A DNA stretch of 34,814 nt from NCBI RefSeq assembly GCF_001510895.1, contig NZ_LPWA01000141.1, positions 1 to 34,814 of the forward strand, read 5' to 3'. Below the pieces are notes generated by a model. That model was not told the DNA's origin. It saw only the letters and a program-made list of their open reading frames with translations, and did no database searches. This stretch comes from Mesorhizobium loti (GTDB lineage: Bacteria; Pseudomonadota; Alphaproteobacteria; Rhizobiales; Rhizobiaceae). The position numbers and the translations under genes are program-made. Within the stretch, counting starts at the first letter, position 1, and every line of letters begins with the position of its first letter. Positions 8,347 through 16,492 of the stretch are shown here, one piece after another.

Positions 8347-9500
8347 CGGACTCCGTTCCTGTGCACTGATCGGGCTCGCCGCCGTAGCCGGCGATGTCGG
8401 ATGGAGCGGATACGTTCTCGCTCTTCCGATCGCGTCGCCTTTCCGGCCTTGTGGGCACTGGCGCCGTCGCGCCTTGTCGCCGCCGCCGTCTCGGCGGCGT
8501 ATTTTTTGGCGGCCTCGCGCGGCCTGCCGCAAGGCGTCGCCAACTTCTACGGCGCCGATCCGTTGCCGGGTATCGCGCTCTGGCTCGCCGCCTCCATCGC
8601 CTTCGTCGCGGTCCATGCAGCGTGCTGGACAGGACAACCGGGAGGGAGGAGGGCGGTGCGCTATTTTGTGGCGGCGGCTCTGATGGGGCTGCCGCCTCTC
8701 GGCATCGTCGGCTGGGCGCATCCGCTCACCGCTGCCGGCGCGCTGTTTCCAGGATGGGGATGGTGGGGGGCGGCGGCGGCTGCAGCCGGCCTCATCGCCA
8801 TGACGACGAAGTGGTGGCCGGCTGCAGCAGCGGCCATGGCTGGCTTCTGGCTCGGGTCCGCCGCAACGTGGACATCTCCATCCCTAGCGGAAGGATGGGT
8901 GGGCGTCGACCTGGAACTGGGGCAAAGCCTCGGCCGCGATGGCTCGCTCCAGCGACAATACGAATTGCTCGACGCCGTGAGACGGAAGGCGGGCGAGGGC
9001 GCCCGTGTCGTCGTCCTTCCCGAAAGCGCGCTCGGCTTCTGGACGCCGACGGTGGAACGGCCCTGGCGCGGCGAACTGCGCGGCACTTCCGCCACCGTAG
9101 TCGCCGGCGCGGCCGTCGTCGGCCATGACGGCTACGACAATGTGATGGTCACGGTGTCGGGCGAGGGCGCGGCAGTTCTCTACCGCGAGCGCATGCCGGT
9201 TCCAGTATCGATGTGGCAGCCATGGCGTGGCTGGTTCGGAGAGACGGGTGGCGCCAGGGCGGATTTCTTCGCCAACCCGGCGGTCGAGCTCAGTGGGAAA
9301 AAGATCGCGCCGCTGATCTGCTACGAGCAGCTCGTTCTCTGGCCGCCGCTCCAGTCCGCGCTGCATGCGCCGGACCTTATCGTTGCCATCGGCAACGGCT
9401 GGTGGACGAAGGGTACATCGATCGTCGCCACTCAGCGGGCGAGCACGGAGGCCTGGGCGCGGCTGTTCGGCTTCCGCTCGTCACGTCCTTCAATCGCTGA
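8343..9500 (+). pseudogene. traB: conjugal transfer protein TraB with three single-base frame breaks
   Basis: TraB is an inner-membrane protein with a nitrilase/apolipoprotein-N-acyltransferase-like domain; its exact role in transfer is unclear. The long open frame (8401-9519) carries ALWALAPSRLVAA, ASRGLPQGVANFYG, GIVGWAHPLTAAG, VVLPESALGFW, APLICYEQ and GNGWWTKGTSIVA. The true N-terminus appears to be in other frames: GTG 8343 reads VTDSVP, then LIGLAAVAGDVGWSGYVLALPIA, then VAFPALW. This needs a one-base correction at about 8361 and another at about 8433. At about 9470 a third moves the end from FGFRSSRPS to PLVTSFNR with TGA at 9498-9500, the usual TraB end. All three are apparent single-base losses. 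Confidence 0.88.
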
Positions 9501-9515
9501 GGTAGGAGCTGTCGG

Positions 9516-10109
9516 ATGATCGACGTAGCGTTGCTCCAGAAATGCGCGGACCCGGCCCTGAAGCCGGCGATTGTCGAGCGCTTCATTGCCGTCGCGGGAT
9601 CGCCCGATCCGCTTACGGTCACCGTGCGGTCTGGCGACCGTTTCGTGCTGGTGCCGAAACCGGCCTCCGCGGACGACGCTCTTGCCCTCATGCGCCAGTA
9701 TGTCGGCAAGGCGGTGGTGCGTGTCGGGATAACCCAGTATCCGGCGGGGTTCGGAATCAAGGATCCTTCCGAGCTGAAGCCGGACCTGGTCGACGCCTGC
9801 GAAAACATCCGCATGGGCACCGCCCTGTTCGACAAGGTCTACCGCATCGTCACCAAATGGTACGGCAACGCCGTCGACGAGGCGTTCGACGACGCGGTCT
9901 ATGCGTGGAAGAGCGGGTATTTCGAGGGGAAGATGGTGTTCTCTGAACCCGATCCTGGTGACGTGAAACTCGCCGAGCCGGCCGTGGAAGAAAAGATTGA
10001 ACAGGGTGGATCATCCGAGACGCCGGCGCAGGCAGATGCGGAACTGAAGGATCCAAATCTGGCAGGCATTCGCATCGATCTTTCCGGGATCGGCGGTGGC
10101 CAACCTTGA
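9516..10109 (+). CDS. traH: conjugal transfer protein TraH
   Basis: A soluble protein of the Ti/Sym traAFBH unit, with unknown biochemical role. It is 197 aa: MIDVALLQKCADPALKPAIVE, then RFVLVPKPASADDAL, RVGITQYPAGFG, ACENIRMGTALFDKVYRIVTKW and the end DPNLAGIRIDLSGIGGG, all recognised TraH stretches. It starts 15 nt after the corrected traB stop. This is the intact copy; a diverged broken copy follows LysR-EamA at 12,522. About 80 bp separate its stop from the convergent LysR gene. Confidence 0.92.
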   Translation: MIDVALLQKCADPALKPAIVERFIAVAGSPDPLTVTVRSGDRFVLVPKPASADDALALMRQYVGKAVVRVGITQYPAGFGIKDPSELKPDLVDACENIRMGTALFDKVYRIVTKWYGNAVDEAFDDAVYAWKSGYFEGKMVFSEPDPGDVKLAEPAVEEKIEQGGSSETPAQADAELKDPNLAGIRIDLSGIGGGQP

Positions 10110-10190
10110 CGCCGGAATGCCAAAACTGTGGTCCCTTCAAAATTGACGCCGCTGCCGGTCAAAGCTGGGCACGCGGGTTCTTCCATCACC

Positions 10191-11081
10191 TTATTCTGCT
10201 ACACGCGCTTGGTCGGACGACTTGAAAGCCTCCCGGATGGTGTTCTCCATTCCGTCAATTGCCTCGCCTTTTGCCAGTGGATTGCGATGTAGCACGACAT
10301 TGGACGAGTCGATGTCGCCGAAGCCATCCGCGACGGTTAGTTCGCGGCAGTCGATGGGAATGTTGCTGCGCGAGATCGGCGCGATCGCCAAGCCTGAGGT
10401 GACCGCCAGCTCCAGTCCGCCAGCGGTGTCGCTGGTATAGGCCACGCGGTAATCGAAGCCGCGTCGCTCTAGTGATTTTATAGCAAAGTCGCGGCACCAG
10501 CCGTCGCGATTGTAAAGCGCGATCGGGAGCGGCCGTTCCTCGTGCAGGTGGTGCAACGCCGATGTCACCCAAACCGTCGGGTCATGCTTCAGGACCTCGC
10601 CATTGGAAAAGCTCTCCCATTCGAACACCACTGCAAGGTCGAGTTCGCCGGCTGCTAATGCCTTCATCTGCGAGGCTGCATGAGCATAACGGACAGTGAC
10701 CTCTATGCGCGGGTGTCGCTTTGCAAATTGGCCAAGCGCCCGCGACAAAATCGAGCGGCCATATTCGGCGGGTATGCCGATCCGCACCACTCCGCCAAGA
10801 GGAGGGGCAGTGATCGAGGATGCAGTCTGGTCGAGCAGAGACACAATCCGACGGGCGTTAGCGATGAGGTCGCCGCCGCGCCGCGTTAGCACGACCCCGC
10901 GTGGGCCGCGCTCAAAGAGGCTGGCACCGATCATGCCTTCTAACTTCTTTATTTGCATGGACACAGCAGACTGGGTACGTCCGCCCTTTTCCGCAGCCTT
11001 GGTGAAATTACCTGTTTCGGCAACAGCTACGAAGGTTCTCAGCAGATCGCTATCCAGGATCGGTTTTAGCGCACCTGTCAT
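10191..11081 (-). CDS. LysR family transcriptional regulator (divergent from the EamA exporter)
   Basis: A LysR-type regulator of about 296 aa. The N-terminal winged HTH (about 8-67) reads DLLRTFVAVAETGNFTKAAE, then GGRTQSAVSMQIKKLEGMIG and SLFERGPRGVVLTRRG. The periplasmic-binding-like effector domain (about 90-290) follows, with ELDLAVVFEWE and TSGLAIAPISRS. ATG 11081 is preferred over GTG 11087. It is divergent from the DMT exporter with about 175 bp between them, the classic arrangement in which the regulator controls its neighbour and itself. A 12-of-14 matched dyad (11128-11165) in between is a candidate operator. It sits between two tra tails, so it is probably cargo brought in by recombination. 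Confidence 0.92.
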   Translation of the reverse strand: MTGALKPILDSDLLRTFVAVAETGNFTKAAEKGGRTQSAVSMQIKKLEGMIGASLFERGPRGVVLTRRGGDLIANARRIVSLLDQTASSITAPPLGGVVRIGIPAEYGRSILSRALGQFAKRHPRIEVTVRYAHAASQMKALAAGELDLAVVFEWESFSNGEVLKHDPTVWVTSALHHLHEERPLPIALYNRDGWCRDFAIKSLERRGFDYRVAYTSDTAGGLELAVTSGLAIAPISRSNIPIDCRELTVADGFGDIDSSNVVLHRNPLAKGEAIDGMENTIREAFKSSDQARVAE

Positions 11082-11127
11082 CAGCACTTCTCATAGCCGG
11101 CATCATTCCAATTCATTTGCAATATAC

Positions 11128-11165
11128 CATTTCCGGTGGGATAGGTAGCTCTCCCATTGGAAATG
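11128..11165. promoter_or_regulatory. imperfect 14-bp dyad, candidate LysR operator
   Basis: CATTTCCGGTGGGA (11128-11141) and TCCCATTGGAAATG (11152-11165) are inverted repeats matching at 12 of 14 positions with a 10-bp spacer. It lies in the LysR-EamA intergenic region. The long arms are more than expected by chance in 170 bp. Operator function is inferred from position. Confidence 0.5.
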
Positions 11166-11211
11166 CAGCTGTTATTTCAGCTTGCCGGACCAATCTAAAG
11201 TCCTCACTCAT

Positions 11212-11243
11212 GCCCGCTGCTGCAAACGGCAGCGGGCTCTTTT
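11212..11243 (+). terminator. intrinsic-terminator-like hairpin in the EamA leader
   Basis: GCCCGCTGC (11212-11220) pairs perfectly with GCAGCGGGC (11229-11237) over an 8-nt loop and is followed by TCTTTT. It ends about 14 nt before the EamA ATG, on the same strand. A strong terminator directly before a start codon suggests attenuation of the exporter gene. Confidence 0.7.
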
Positions 11244-11256
11244 CGCTGGATCGACC

Positions 11257-12282
11257 ATGCAGAACCGGTCGCCGCTTGGTATTTTGAGCCTTTGTCTGGG
11301 AGTGTTGGTTTTTTCGTTGCAGGATCCGCTGGTGAAGGCGGTGTCGAGCATCTATCCGGTGACGCAAGTGATGGCGATCCGCGCGGTCGTCGCGATGCCG
11401 ATACTGATCATTGTCGTGCAAGCCGATGTCGGTTTAAAGGCCCTGCGGTCGAAGCGCACCGGCATGCTGACACTGCGTGCTTTCGTCCAGTTCTCTTCCT
11501 ATACGCTCTATTATCTTGCGATCGCGGCTTTGCCTCTTGCCGATGCGGCAGCACTCTATTTTATGGCGCCACTGTTCATCATGGTGATGGCCGGCCCTTA
11601 TCTGGGCGAGCGCGTATCGGGCCGAACGCTGGCGACGGTGTTGATCGGCTTGGTCGGAGTCATCGTGATGCTGCGACCGAGTACTGGATTGTTCGATTGG
11701 GCAGCGTTGCTTTCGCTGGGTTCGGCATTCCTTTACGGCTTCTCACAATTGATGGCACGTCGGATCGGGGATACCGAGTCCGCGACCGTCATGGCTTTCT
11801 ACCAGAACGGAGCCTATCTCTTCGGTGCGGTCGTTGCCGCCTCTGCCTTTCATCTTGCCGGCCTCTCCCACGCGGGTCACCCGAGCCTCGAGTTTCTTGT
11901 GCGGCCTTGGATACGGCCGGCGTTATCCGATCTCCTGCTTATGGCGGCCTGCGGCGTCGTCGCCTCTGCAGGGATGATCCTTTTATCCCAGGCGTATCGG
12001 CTGGCACCTGCCAACCGCATTGCAACCTTTGAATACACCGGCATCATTTGGACGCCGCTATGGGGCTTTCTGTTCTTTGTAGAAGTACCTCGCGAAACAA
12101 CAGTGTTTGGCGCCGTGCTGATTATCGGCACGGGCCTGCTTGCGTTCAACGGTGAGCGGCGTGGCGCGAAACGTATTCGTCCCGTTGCCAAGGATGGCAC
12201 GAACGAGGTCCATGACGCGCGTCAAACCTTGTGGGAAAACGCCCCAGGATCCCACGTTCGATGCGGCGTCGGATGCGATTGA
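11257..12282 (+). CDS. EamA/DMT superfamily permease (metabolite exporter-like)
   Basis: An inner-membrane protein of about 341 aa with roughly ten hydrophobic helices in two EamA repeats. The first repeat starts LGILSLCLGVLVFSLQDPLVK and the second near LFDWAALLSLGSAFLYGFSQ. LYYLAIAALPLADAAALYFM and the final FGAVLIIGTGLLAFNGERR are characteristic. DMT proteins export amino acids, purines and similar small molecules; the substrate is not evident. I start at ATG 11257, because a TTG at 11182 would run through the leader hairpin. The last 30 or so residues after GERRGAKR look random and run toward the tra junction at about 12,320, so the native end may have been replaced. Confidence 0.88.
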   Translation: MQNRSPLGILSLCLGVLVFSLQDPLVKAVSSIYPVTQVMAIRAVVAMPILIIVVQADVGLKALRSKRTGMLTLRAFVQFSSYTLYYLAIAALPLADAAALYFMAPLFIMVMAGPYLGERVSGRTLATVLIGLVGVIVMLRPSTGLFDWAALLSLGSAFLYGFSQLMARRIGDTESATVMAFYQNGAYLFGAVVAASAFHLAGLSHAGHPSLEFLVRPWIRPALSDLLLMAACGVVASAGMILLSQAYRLAPANRIATFEYTGIIWTPLWGFLFFVEVPRETTVFGAVLIIGTGLLAFNGERRGAKRIRPVAKDGTNEVHDARQTLWENAPGSHVRCGVGCD

Positions 12283-12322
12283 CAACTTATCGCTCAATTC
12301 AAGTCCGACAAGACTCGCAGTC

Positions 12323-12521
12323 GGCAGCAGCTCATCCTCTGGCTGGCGCTTCAGTCCGCACTGCATCCGCCGGACGTCATTGTGTCATTGTTGCCGTCGG
12401 CAATGGCTGGTGGACGAAGGGGACGTCGATCATCGCCATCCAGAAGGCGAGCGCCGACGCCTGGTCGCGGCTCTTCGCCATTCCGCGCGTGACGGCTTTT
12501 AACCTGAGCAAGGACGTTTGA
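12323..12521 (+). pseudogene. second traB 3' end (fragment)
   Basis: From about 12,323 the sequence follows the end of the intact traB: QLILW, LQSALHPPDVIV, then VGNGWWTKGTSIIAIQKASADAWSRLF and VTAFN, stop TGA 12519-12521. The upstream 850 codons-worth of DNA is missing; the junction with the EamA tail is at about 12,320. The two traB tails differ at many positions, so this is not a recent duplication. An 8-bp tandem duplication (GTCATTGT twice, 12376-12391) breaks the frame inside it. Confidence 0.85.
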
Positions 12522-13128
12522 ATGATCGATGCGGCCCTGATCCAGAATTGCTGGGATCCCGCCCTGAACCCCTGAACCGACGACGTCGAACGCTTCATCG
12601 TCGAGATCGGCACACCCGATCCGCTGGCGGTCACCGTCCGGTCGGCTGACCGCCTCGTGCTGGTTCCGAAACCGGCATCGCCGGACGATGCGATGACGCT
12701 CAAACGCCAGTATGTCGGCAAGGCTGTGGTCCGCGTCGGGATCACCCAGTATCCGGCATCCGGCGGGCTTCGAGATCTCAGATCGATCCGTCCGAGCTGA
12801 AGCCCGAACTGCTCGACGTCTCCGAAAACAATCCGTATGGGCACGGCGCTGCTCGCCAAGGTCTACCGGATCGTCACGAAATGGCACGGGAATGCCGTCG
12901 ACGAGGCATTCGACGACGCGATCTATGCCTGGAACACGGGGTACTTCGACGGGAAGGCGATTTTTGCAAAGTCTGATCCGGGCGACGTGAAAGTCGCCAG
13001 ATCGCCGGATCATTGGCGGGAGGGAAGGGCGGAGCGGTGTCAGAATCAGGTTGTCCGCCACCGATGAAGCGAGCGCTAAAGATCCCAACCAAGCGGGGAT
13101 ACGCATCAATCTTTCCGGCACCGGCAGC
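12522..13128 (+). pseudogene. second traH, broken
   Basis: ATG 12522 directly follows the traB fragment and reads MIDAALIQNCWDPALNP, then meets an in-frame TGA (12573-12575). Homology resumes as ERFIVEIGTPDPLAVTVRS, LVLVPKPASPDDAM and VVRVGITQYPA, breaks again at about 12,760, returns as MGTALLAKVYRIVTKWHGNAV, and ends in another frame with DPNQAGIRINLSGTG. It therefore has one stop and several indels. It is clearly related to, but diverged from, the traH at 9,516, which points to a second conjugative element as its source. Confidence 0.88.
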
Positions 13129-13316
13129 ATCTGGGCAGACGAAGAATATGAAGGCGGTTCCGACAGACACGTTTCGATACAGATCACCCGCTTGGATATC
13201 CGGGCGAGTAAGCACGCCACTCATACAAAAAATCTCCCGAACAACCTTGAATAGGGCGGCCTGTGGCCTGCCGCACAAAGGCCACCAGACGCGGAACGAG
13301 CTAGAGCATCGCGCTT

Positions 13317-13919
13317 TTAATCGGACGCATATCCAGCTGCTTTGAGGTAGTTGCGGCATTCGTCCGGATTGAACAATCTGCAGATGTCTCCGAGTGCGGT
13401 TACGAGGGTGTCGAAGGTTCGCGCGTTGGCGGCTCTGAGATGGGCCTTGAGTTTGGCGAAGGCCATCTCGATCGGGTTCAGGTCGGGGCTATAGGCGGGT
13501 AGGAACAGGAACCAGGCGCCGACCTTCTTGAGACATTCGGCTGCGCTGGCGCTCTTGTGGACGGCAAGATTGTCGAGGATGACGATGTCGCCTGGCCTGA
13601 GCGTCGGCGCGAGCTGAGTTTGGACATAGGTATCGAACGCGACCCTGTTCATAGGTCGGTCGATGATGAAGGGCGCAGTCAGCCCGTCGCAGCGCAAGCC
13701 GGCGATGAAGGTCTGTGTTCCCCATTTGCCGAACGGCGCCTGGGCTCTGAGCCTTTGGCCGCAGGGGGCGCGGCCGCGCAGCCGCGTCATTTTGGTGTTG
13801 ACTGATGTCTCGTCGATGAAGACCAAACGATGCGGCTGGCGACGCATCCTCGGCTGACGCCGACCGATCCAGGCTTGCCGGGCTTTACGGACGTGCTCGC
13901 GTGCGCGTTCCGATGCCAT
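13317..13919 (-). CDS. IS630 family transposase, second frame (DDE catalytic domain)
   Basis: Catalytic half of the transposase. VFIDETSVNTKM carries the first Asp, VILDNLAVHKS the second and YSPDLNPIEMAFAKLK the Glu, the DDE triad of the IS630/Tc1-mariner superfamily. It lacks its own good start: the frame is entered from the upstream ORF near the run of seven A (13932-13926 on the minus strand), giving KKALMASERARE. In most IS630 members with two ORFs the halves are fused by frameshifting or slippage at such a run. Confidence 0.92.
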   Translation of the reverse strand: MASERAREHVRKARQAWIGRRQPRMRRQPHRLVFIDETSVNTKMTRLRGRAPCGQRLRAQAPFGKWGTQTFIAGLRCDGLTAPFIIDRPMNRVAFDTYVQTQLAPTLRPGDIVILDNLAVHKSASAAECLKKVGAWFLFLPAYSPDLNPIEMAFAKLKAHLRAANARTFDTLVTALGDICRLFNPDECRNYLKAAGYASD

Positions 13920-14274
13920 CAGCGCTTTTTTTATATGTGAAGCCGGCCTGAAGCAGGAAGCGCGACAACGATGAAGGCAGCGCCTTCACGCCCCGCTCGG
14001 CCGCAAGCCGCGCCGCCAGCTCGGGCATGGTGATGTCCCCGCGCTCGTCCACAAGGCCGACCAGGAATGCACGATGGGGGGCCAGTTTGCCTCTCCCAGG
14101 CGGCCGACCTTGCCTGGCCGGCAGCGATGAGCCGAACCGCTTCGAGCGCTCCAACAGCTTCACCGCAAAGCTGTCGCTTACTCCGAACTGCCGCGCCGCC
14201 CCACGACGCGAGCCACCCGCCGCCACAAACGCCACAACGCGATCCCGCAGATCCGATGAATAGCTCTTGCCCAT
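13885..14274 (-). CDS. IS630 family transposase, first frame (HTH DNA-binding domain)
   Basis: From ATG 14274: MGKSYSSDLRDRVVAFVAAG then SRRGAARQFGVSDSFAVKLLERS, the N-terminal helix-turn-helix of IS630 transposases, followed by RGDITMPELAARLAAERG and SLSRFLLQAGFTYKK. It overlaps the catalytic frame by about 35 bp. The A7 run after TAT provides a plausible +1 (or -2) shift, or transcriptional slippage, into the catalytic frame. Without the shift it ends in SADGIGTRTRARP. Confidence 0.9.
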   Translation of the reverse strand: MGKSYSSDLRDRVVAFVAAGGSRRGAARQFGVSDSFAVKLLERSKRFGSSLPARQGRPPGRGKLAPHRAFLVGLVDERGDITMPELAARLAAERGVKALPSSLSRFLLQAGFTYKKSADGIGTRTRARP

Positions 14275-14367
14275 GATCCACCTCCGACAAAGATGAATCA
14301 CAAAATCCACCAAACCGGAATCCCTTCGATTCCGATTTCATGCGCGATGCTTTAGCGTGTAGATAAC

Positions 14368-16242
14368 TCAATTCGATAGCATCGATACCAATGCCTCGCA
14401 GACTGGCCCCTGTGATATGCCGTCGATAAAAATCTCGGCAGTGATAAGCCGTCTTTTTGGATCGAATTGAGACGGGGCTGTTGCTTCAAGGCTTATCTCA
14501 CCATGATTGTTTGGCTTGAGCGTTATGCTTGCTACCCTACCGTCCGATGTCCAACCAAACGAAGTCACCAAGCGCGCCCCGTACTCGGCAGCGCGACCAA
14601 GATTGTTGCGGATTTTCAGCGTGAAGACTGTCTTCGCGTTCGGCTTTGTATCCGACACGTAGGGGAGCATGCGCACCCAAAATAGGTCAATGAAATGGTC
14701 GGCAGGAGCATCCACCGTTTCGACGAAGGCAGCTTCAGCACTTTTAACATAGTTGGTGTAGACGGAGCGTGTCTTTGCATCCAACGGGACCAAGTTGCCA
14801 TGGCCTGGGCAAAGTAGCTCAGCGTCGGTTTTCTGAACCACGCTAAGGCACTGTTGAAACATACCTAGTTGGAAGCTATTGCGCAAAACCGTGCTTTGGA
14901 CCGAAATCTCTTGGTTGGTACCTTCCGGTCCCGGACTGAAGGGCAGCATGTTGTCGCCGCCAAACGCAATGCGCTTTCCGTCAATATTGCCTACGATAAA
15001 GGCATGATACTCCGTATGGCCCGGGGCAAAGTAAATCTCGAACTCGTACCCTCTCCAGTAAAAGACTTCTCCGTCACTAAGGGTCCGCTGTACCTTGATC
15101 GGCTTTTGAAAGCAACACGGGGTACTCGCCCACGCAGCAGGATCGGAAATGACCTCGGCGACGCAGTCGAGAGCCCAGCATTCGGTGCCGAAGTGTCGCT
15201 GCAGAAACGGTATTCCGCTGACGTGGTCGTCGTGAATGTGCGTCGGCACCACCAGCTCAACGTGCCTCACTCCATAGTCTTCACGGAGCTGGTCGAGATG
15301 GTGCTCAACGAATCTTAGTGCCTGTATGCTATCGTGTTCGGGACCCCAATGCACATGGCCGAGAGAAGCGAACCCGTAGTCAACCAGCATGGCGTGCCCG
15401 TTTCCACTGAGTACGACGTAAAAATTCGAACTGGTGTAAGGTCCTGCCCACAACAGGTGATCACTAATTCGCTCGAGTTTGCTCTCACGAATAGTCGCCG
15501 TATCTGGAAACGGATTGTTGCGGCCAGCAGTATGCAGCTTGCCGACGCCAGCGAGTATTTCGAGTCGCTTTTCAAGGCGCCCGATATCCTCGTTCACCGT
15601 ATCGATTGGGGCTCCGTGGGATGGAAAGGCAGCCGCCACATTCTCCTTTTTCAATGCCAGAATCGACTGCATGGTGAACTCGATGCCAAGTAAGTCGCCA
15701 TAGCTGTATTCCATGGCATGAAGTTGATAGATTTTCCCCCCGCGTGTCATAAGGTCCCCGATGAAAGCAATCTTTCGCCCATCGACGTTCGTGACCAGAC
15801 TCACCATGCCGTAGCTGTGGCCCTTGGCGGGCAGCACGTGAAAGTCGAATTCCTTCCAGGAGAAAACCTCGTAATCTTCGAGGACTGCGTCCACAGCCAA
15901 GTTCTCAGCAAGCGAGAAAAAGGCATTGCTGTTGTTATAGTTGTCGAAGACTCGGCGAGACTGCCAATACGCCTCCACGTTATCGAATAGATGACGCTCG
16001 TATTCAGGAACGGCGACTTTTGCACCCGTCTTTTTAATGGTCGGTGTCCCCCAGCACTGGTCCCTGTGATGGTGTGTATGCAGAACCCAGGCAACGTGTT
16101 CAATTCCGATCGCCTGCAAATGCTGCAAAACGGCACCGGATCCAGTATCGATCAGGAGGCATTCCTTTCCACTCTTCAAAATATAAACAGTACAAGTATC
16201 ATCGAATGCCCAAAGGTGTTCGGAGAGTTGTTTAAGAGGCAT
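14368..16242 (-). CDS. tandem metallo-beta-lactamase-fold hydrolase with C-terminal beta domain
   Basis: 624 aa from ATG 16242 (GAAGGA six nt upstream); an ATG at 16257 lacks a good site. Two MBL domains occur in one chain. Domain 1 (about 1-235) has the variant HHHRDQ (H57, H59, D61 and Gln at 62 where His is usual), with H142 in KGHSYG, D163 in IGDL and H209 in PSHG. Domain 2 (about 255-500) has a full set: THIHDDH (H335, H337, D339, H340), H409 in APGHTEYH, D430 and H481 in CPGHG. About 110 beta-rich residues follow, possibly Ig-like. No signal peptide. The reaction is unknown; by context, hydrolysis of a thioester, lactone or amide intermediate is possible. It lies behind a terminator at 16,301-16,336, so it may have its own promoter. 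Confidence 0.85.
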   Translation of the reverse strand: MPLKQLSEHLWAFDDTCTVYILKSGKECLLIDTGSGAVLQHLQAIGIEHVAWVLHTHHHRDQCWGTPTIKKTGAKVAVPEYERHLFDNVEAYWQSRRVFDNYNNSNAFFSLAENLAVDAVLEDYEVFSWKEFDFHVLPAKGHSYGMVSLVTNVDGRKIAFIGDLMTRGGKIYQLHAMEYSYGDLLGIEFTMQSILALKKENVAAAFPSHGAPIDTVNEDIGRLEKRLEILAGVGKLHTAGRNNPFPDTATIRESKLERISDHLLWAGPYTSSNFYVVLSGNGHAMLVDYGFASLGHVHWGPEHDSIQALRFVEHHLDQLREDYGVRHVELVVPTHIHDDHVSGIPFLQRHFGTECWALDCVAEVISDPAAWASTPCCFQKPIKVQRTLSDGEVFYWRGYEFEIYFAPGHTEYHAFIVGNIDGKRIAFGGDNMLPFSPGPEGTNQEISVQSTVLRNSFQLGMFQQCLSVVQKTDAELLCPGHGNLVPLDAKTRSVYTNYVKSAEAAFVETVDAPADHFIDLFWVRMLPYVSDTKPNAKTVFTLKIRNNLGRAAEYGARLVTSFGWTSDGRVASITLKPNNHGEISLEATAPSQFDPKRRLITAEIFIDGISQGPVCEALVSMLSN

Positions 16243-16300
16243 TTCGGTTCCTTCCATAAGAGGAGCCCGCCCGCACAGGTGCCTCGTTTATGATGCTATT

Positions 16301-16336
16301 AAAAAAGCGATCGGCAACACAAAGGACAGGTTGCCG
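16301..16336 (-). terminator. Rho-independent terminator after the thiolase-like gene
   Basis: On the minus strand CGGCAAC (16336-16330) pairs perfectly with GTTGCCG (16318-16312), the loop is 11 nt, and after ATCGC comes a run of six T (16306-16301). It lies 156 bp past the thiolase-like stop and about 60 bp before the MBL start. This separates the CoA operon from the MBL gene, or leaves it to read-through. Confidence 0.75.
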
Positions 16337-16492
16337 CCCTAGTCGTCAAAAGTCTCTTTATTTCGACATTCCAAACTGCATGGCGGAAAATAGATAAACA
16401 TCCCGACTCCCGTTCGAGGACTCGTCTATTTCGTTGACATCACAATTTCCGCCCTCAGCCTGAACATCGGCACGTCTGCTCAAGGTCGTTCT

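Larger units (their letters stand above)
13304..14352. mobile_element. IS630-family insertion sequence, complete
   Basis: A 1,049-bp element. Terminal inverted repeats: the left end GAGCATCGCGC (13304-13314) matches the reverse complement of the right end (14342-14352) in all but the first base, and similarity continues to AATCGG. It is flanked by TA at 13302-13303 and 14353-14354, the TA target duplication of the IS630/Tc1 group. It carries two overlapping transposase frames on the minus strand. It landed about 15 bp after the stop of the tandem MBL gene, on the traH-remnant side. Confidence 0.92.

Noticed and set aside
13260..13300. GTGGCC...GGCCAC hairpin left of the IS630 element
   Set aside because: Short arms in GC-rich DNA, no T-run; could be chance.
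12874..13359. Minus-strand frame with a hydrophobic stretch (FIFFVC) antisense to the broken traH
   Set aside because: Mostly opposite recognisable traH remains; no family match and it runs into the IS630 end.
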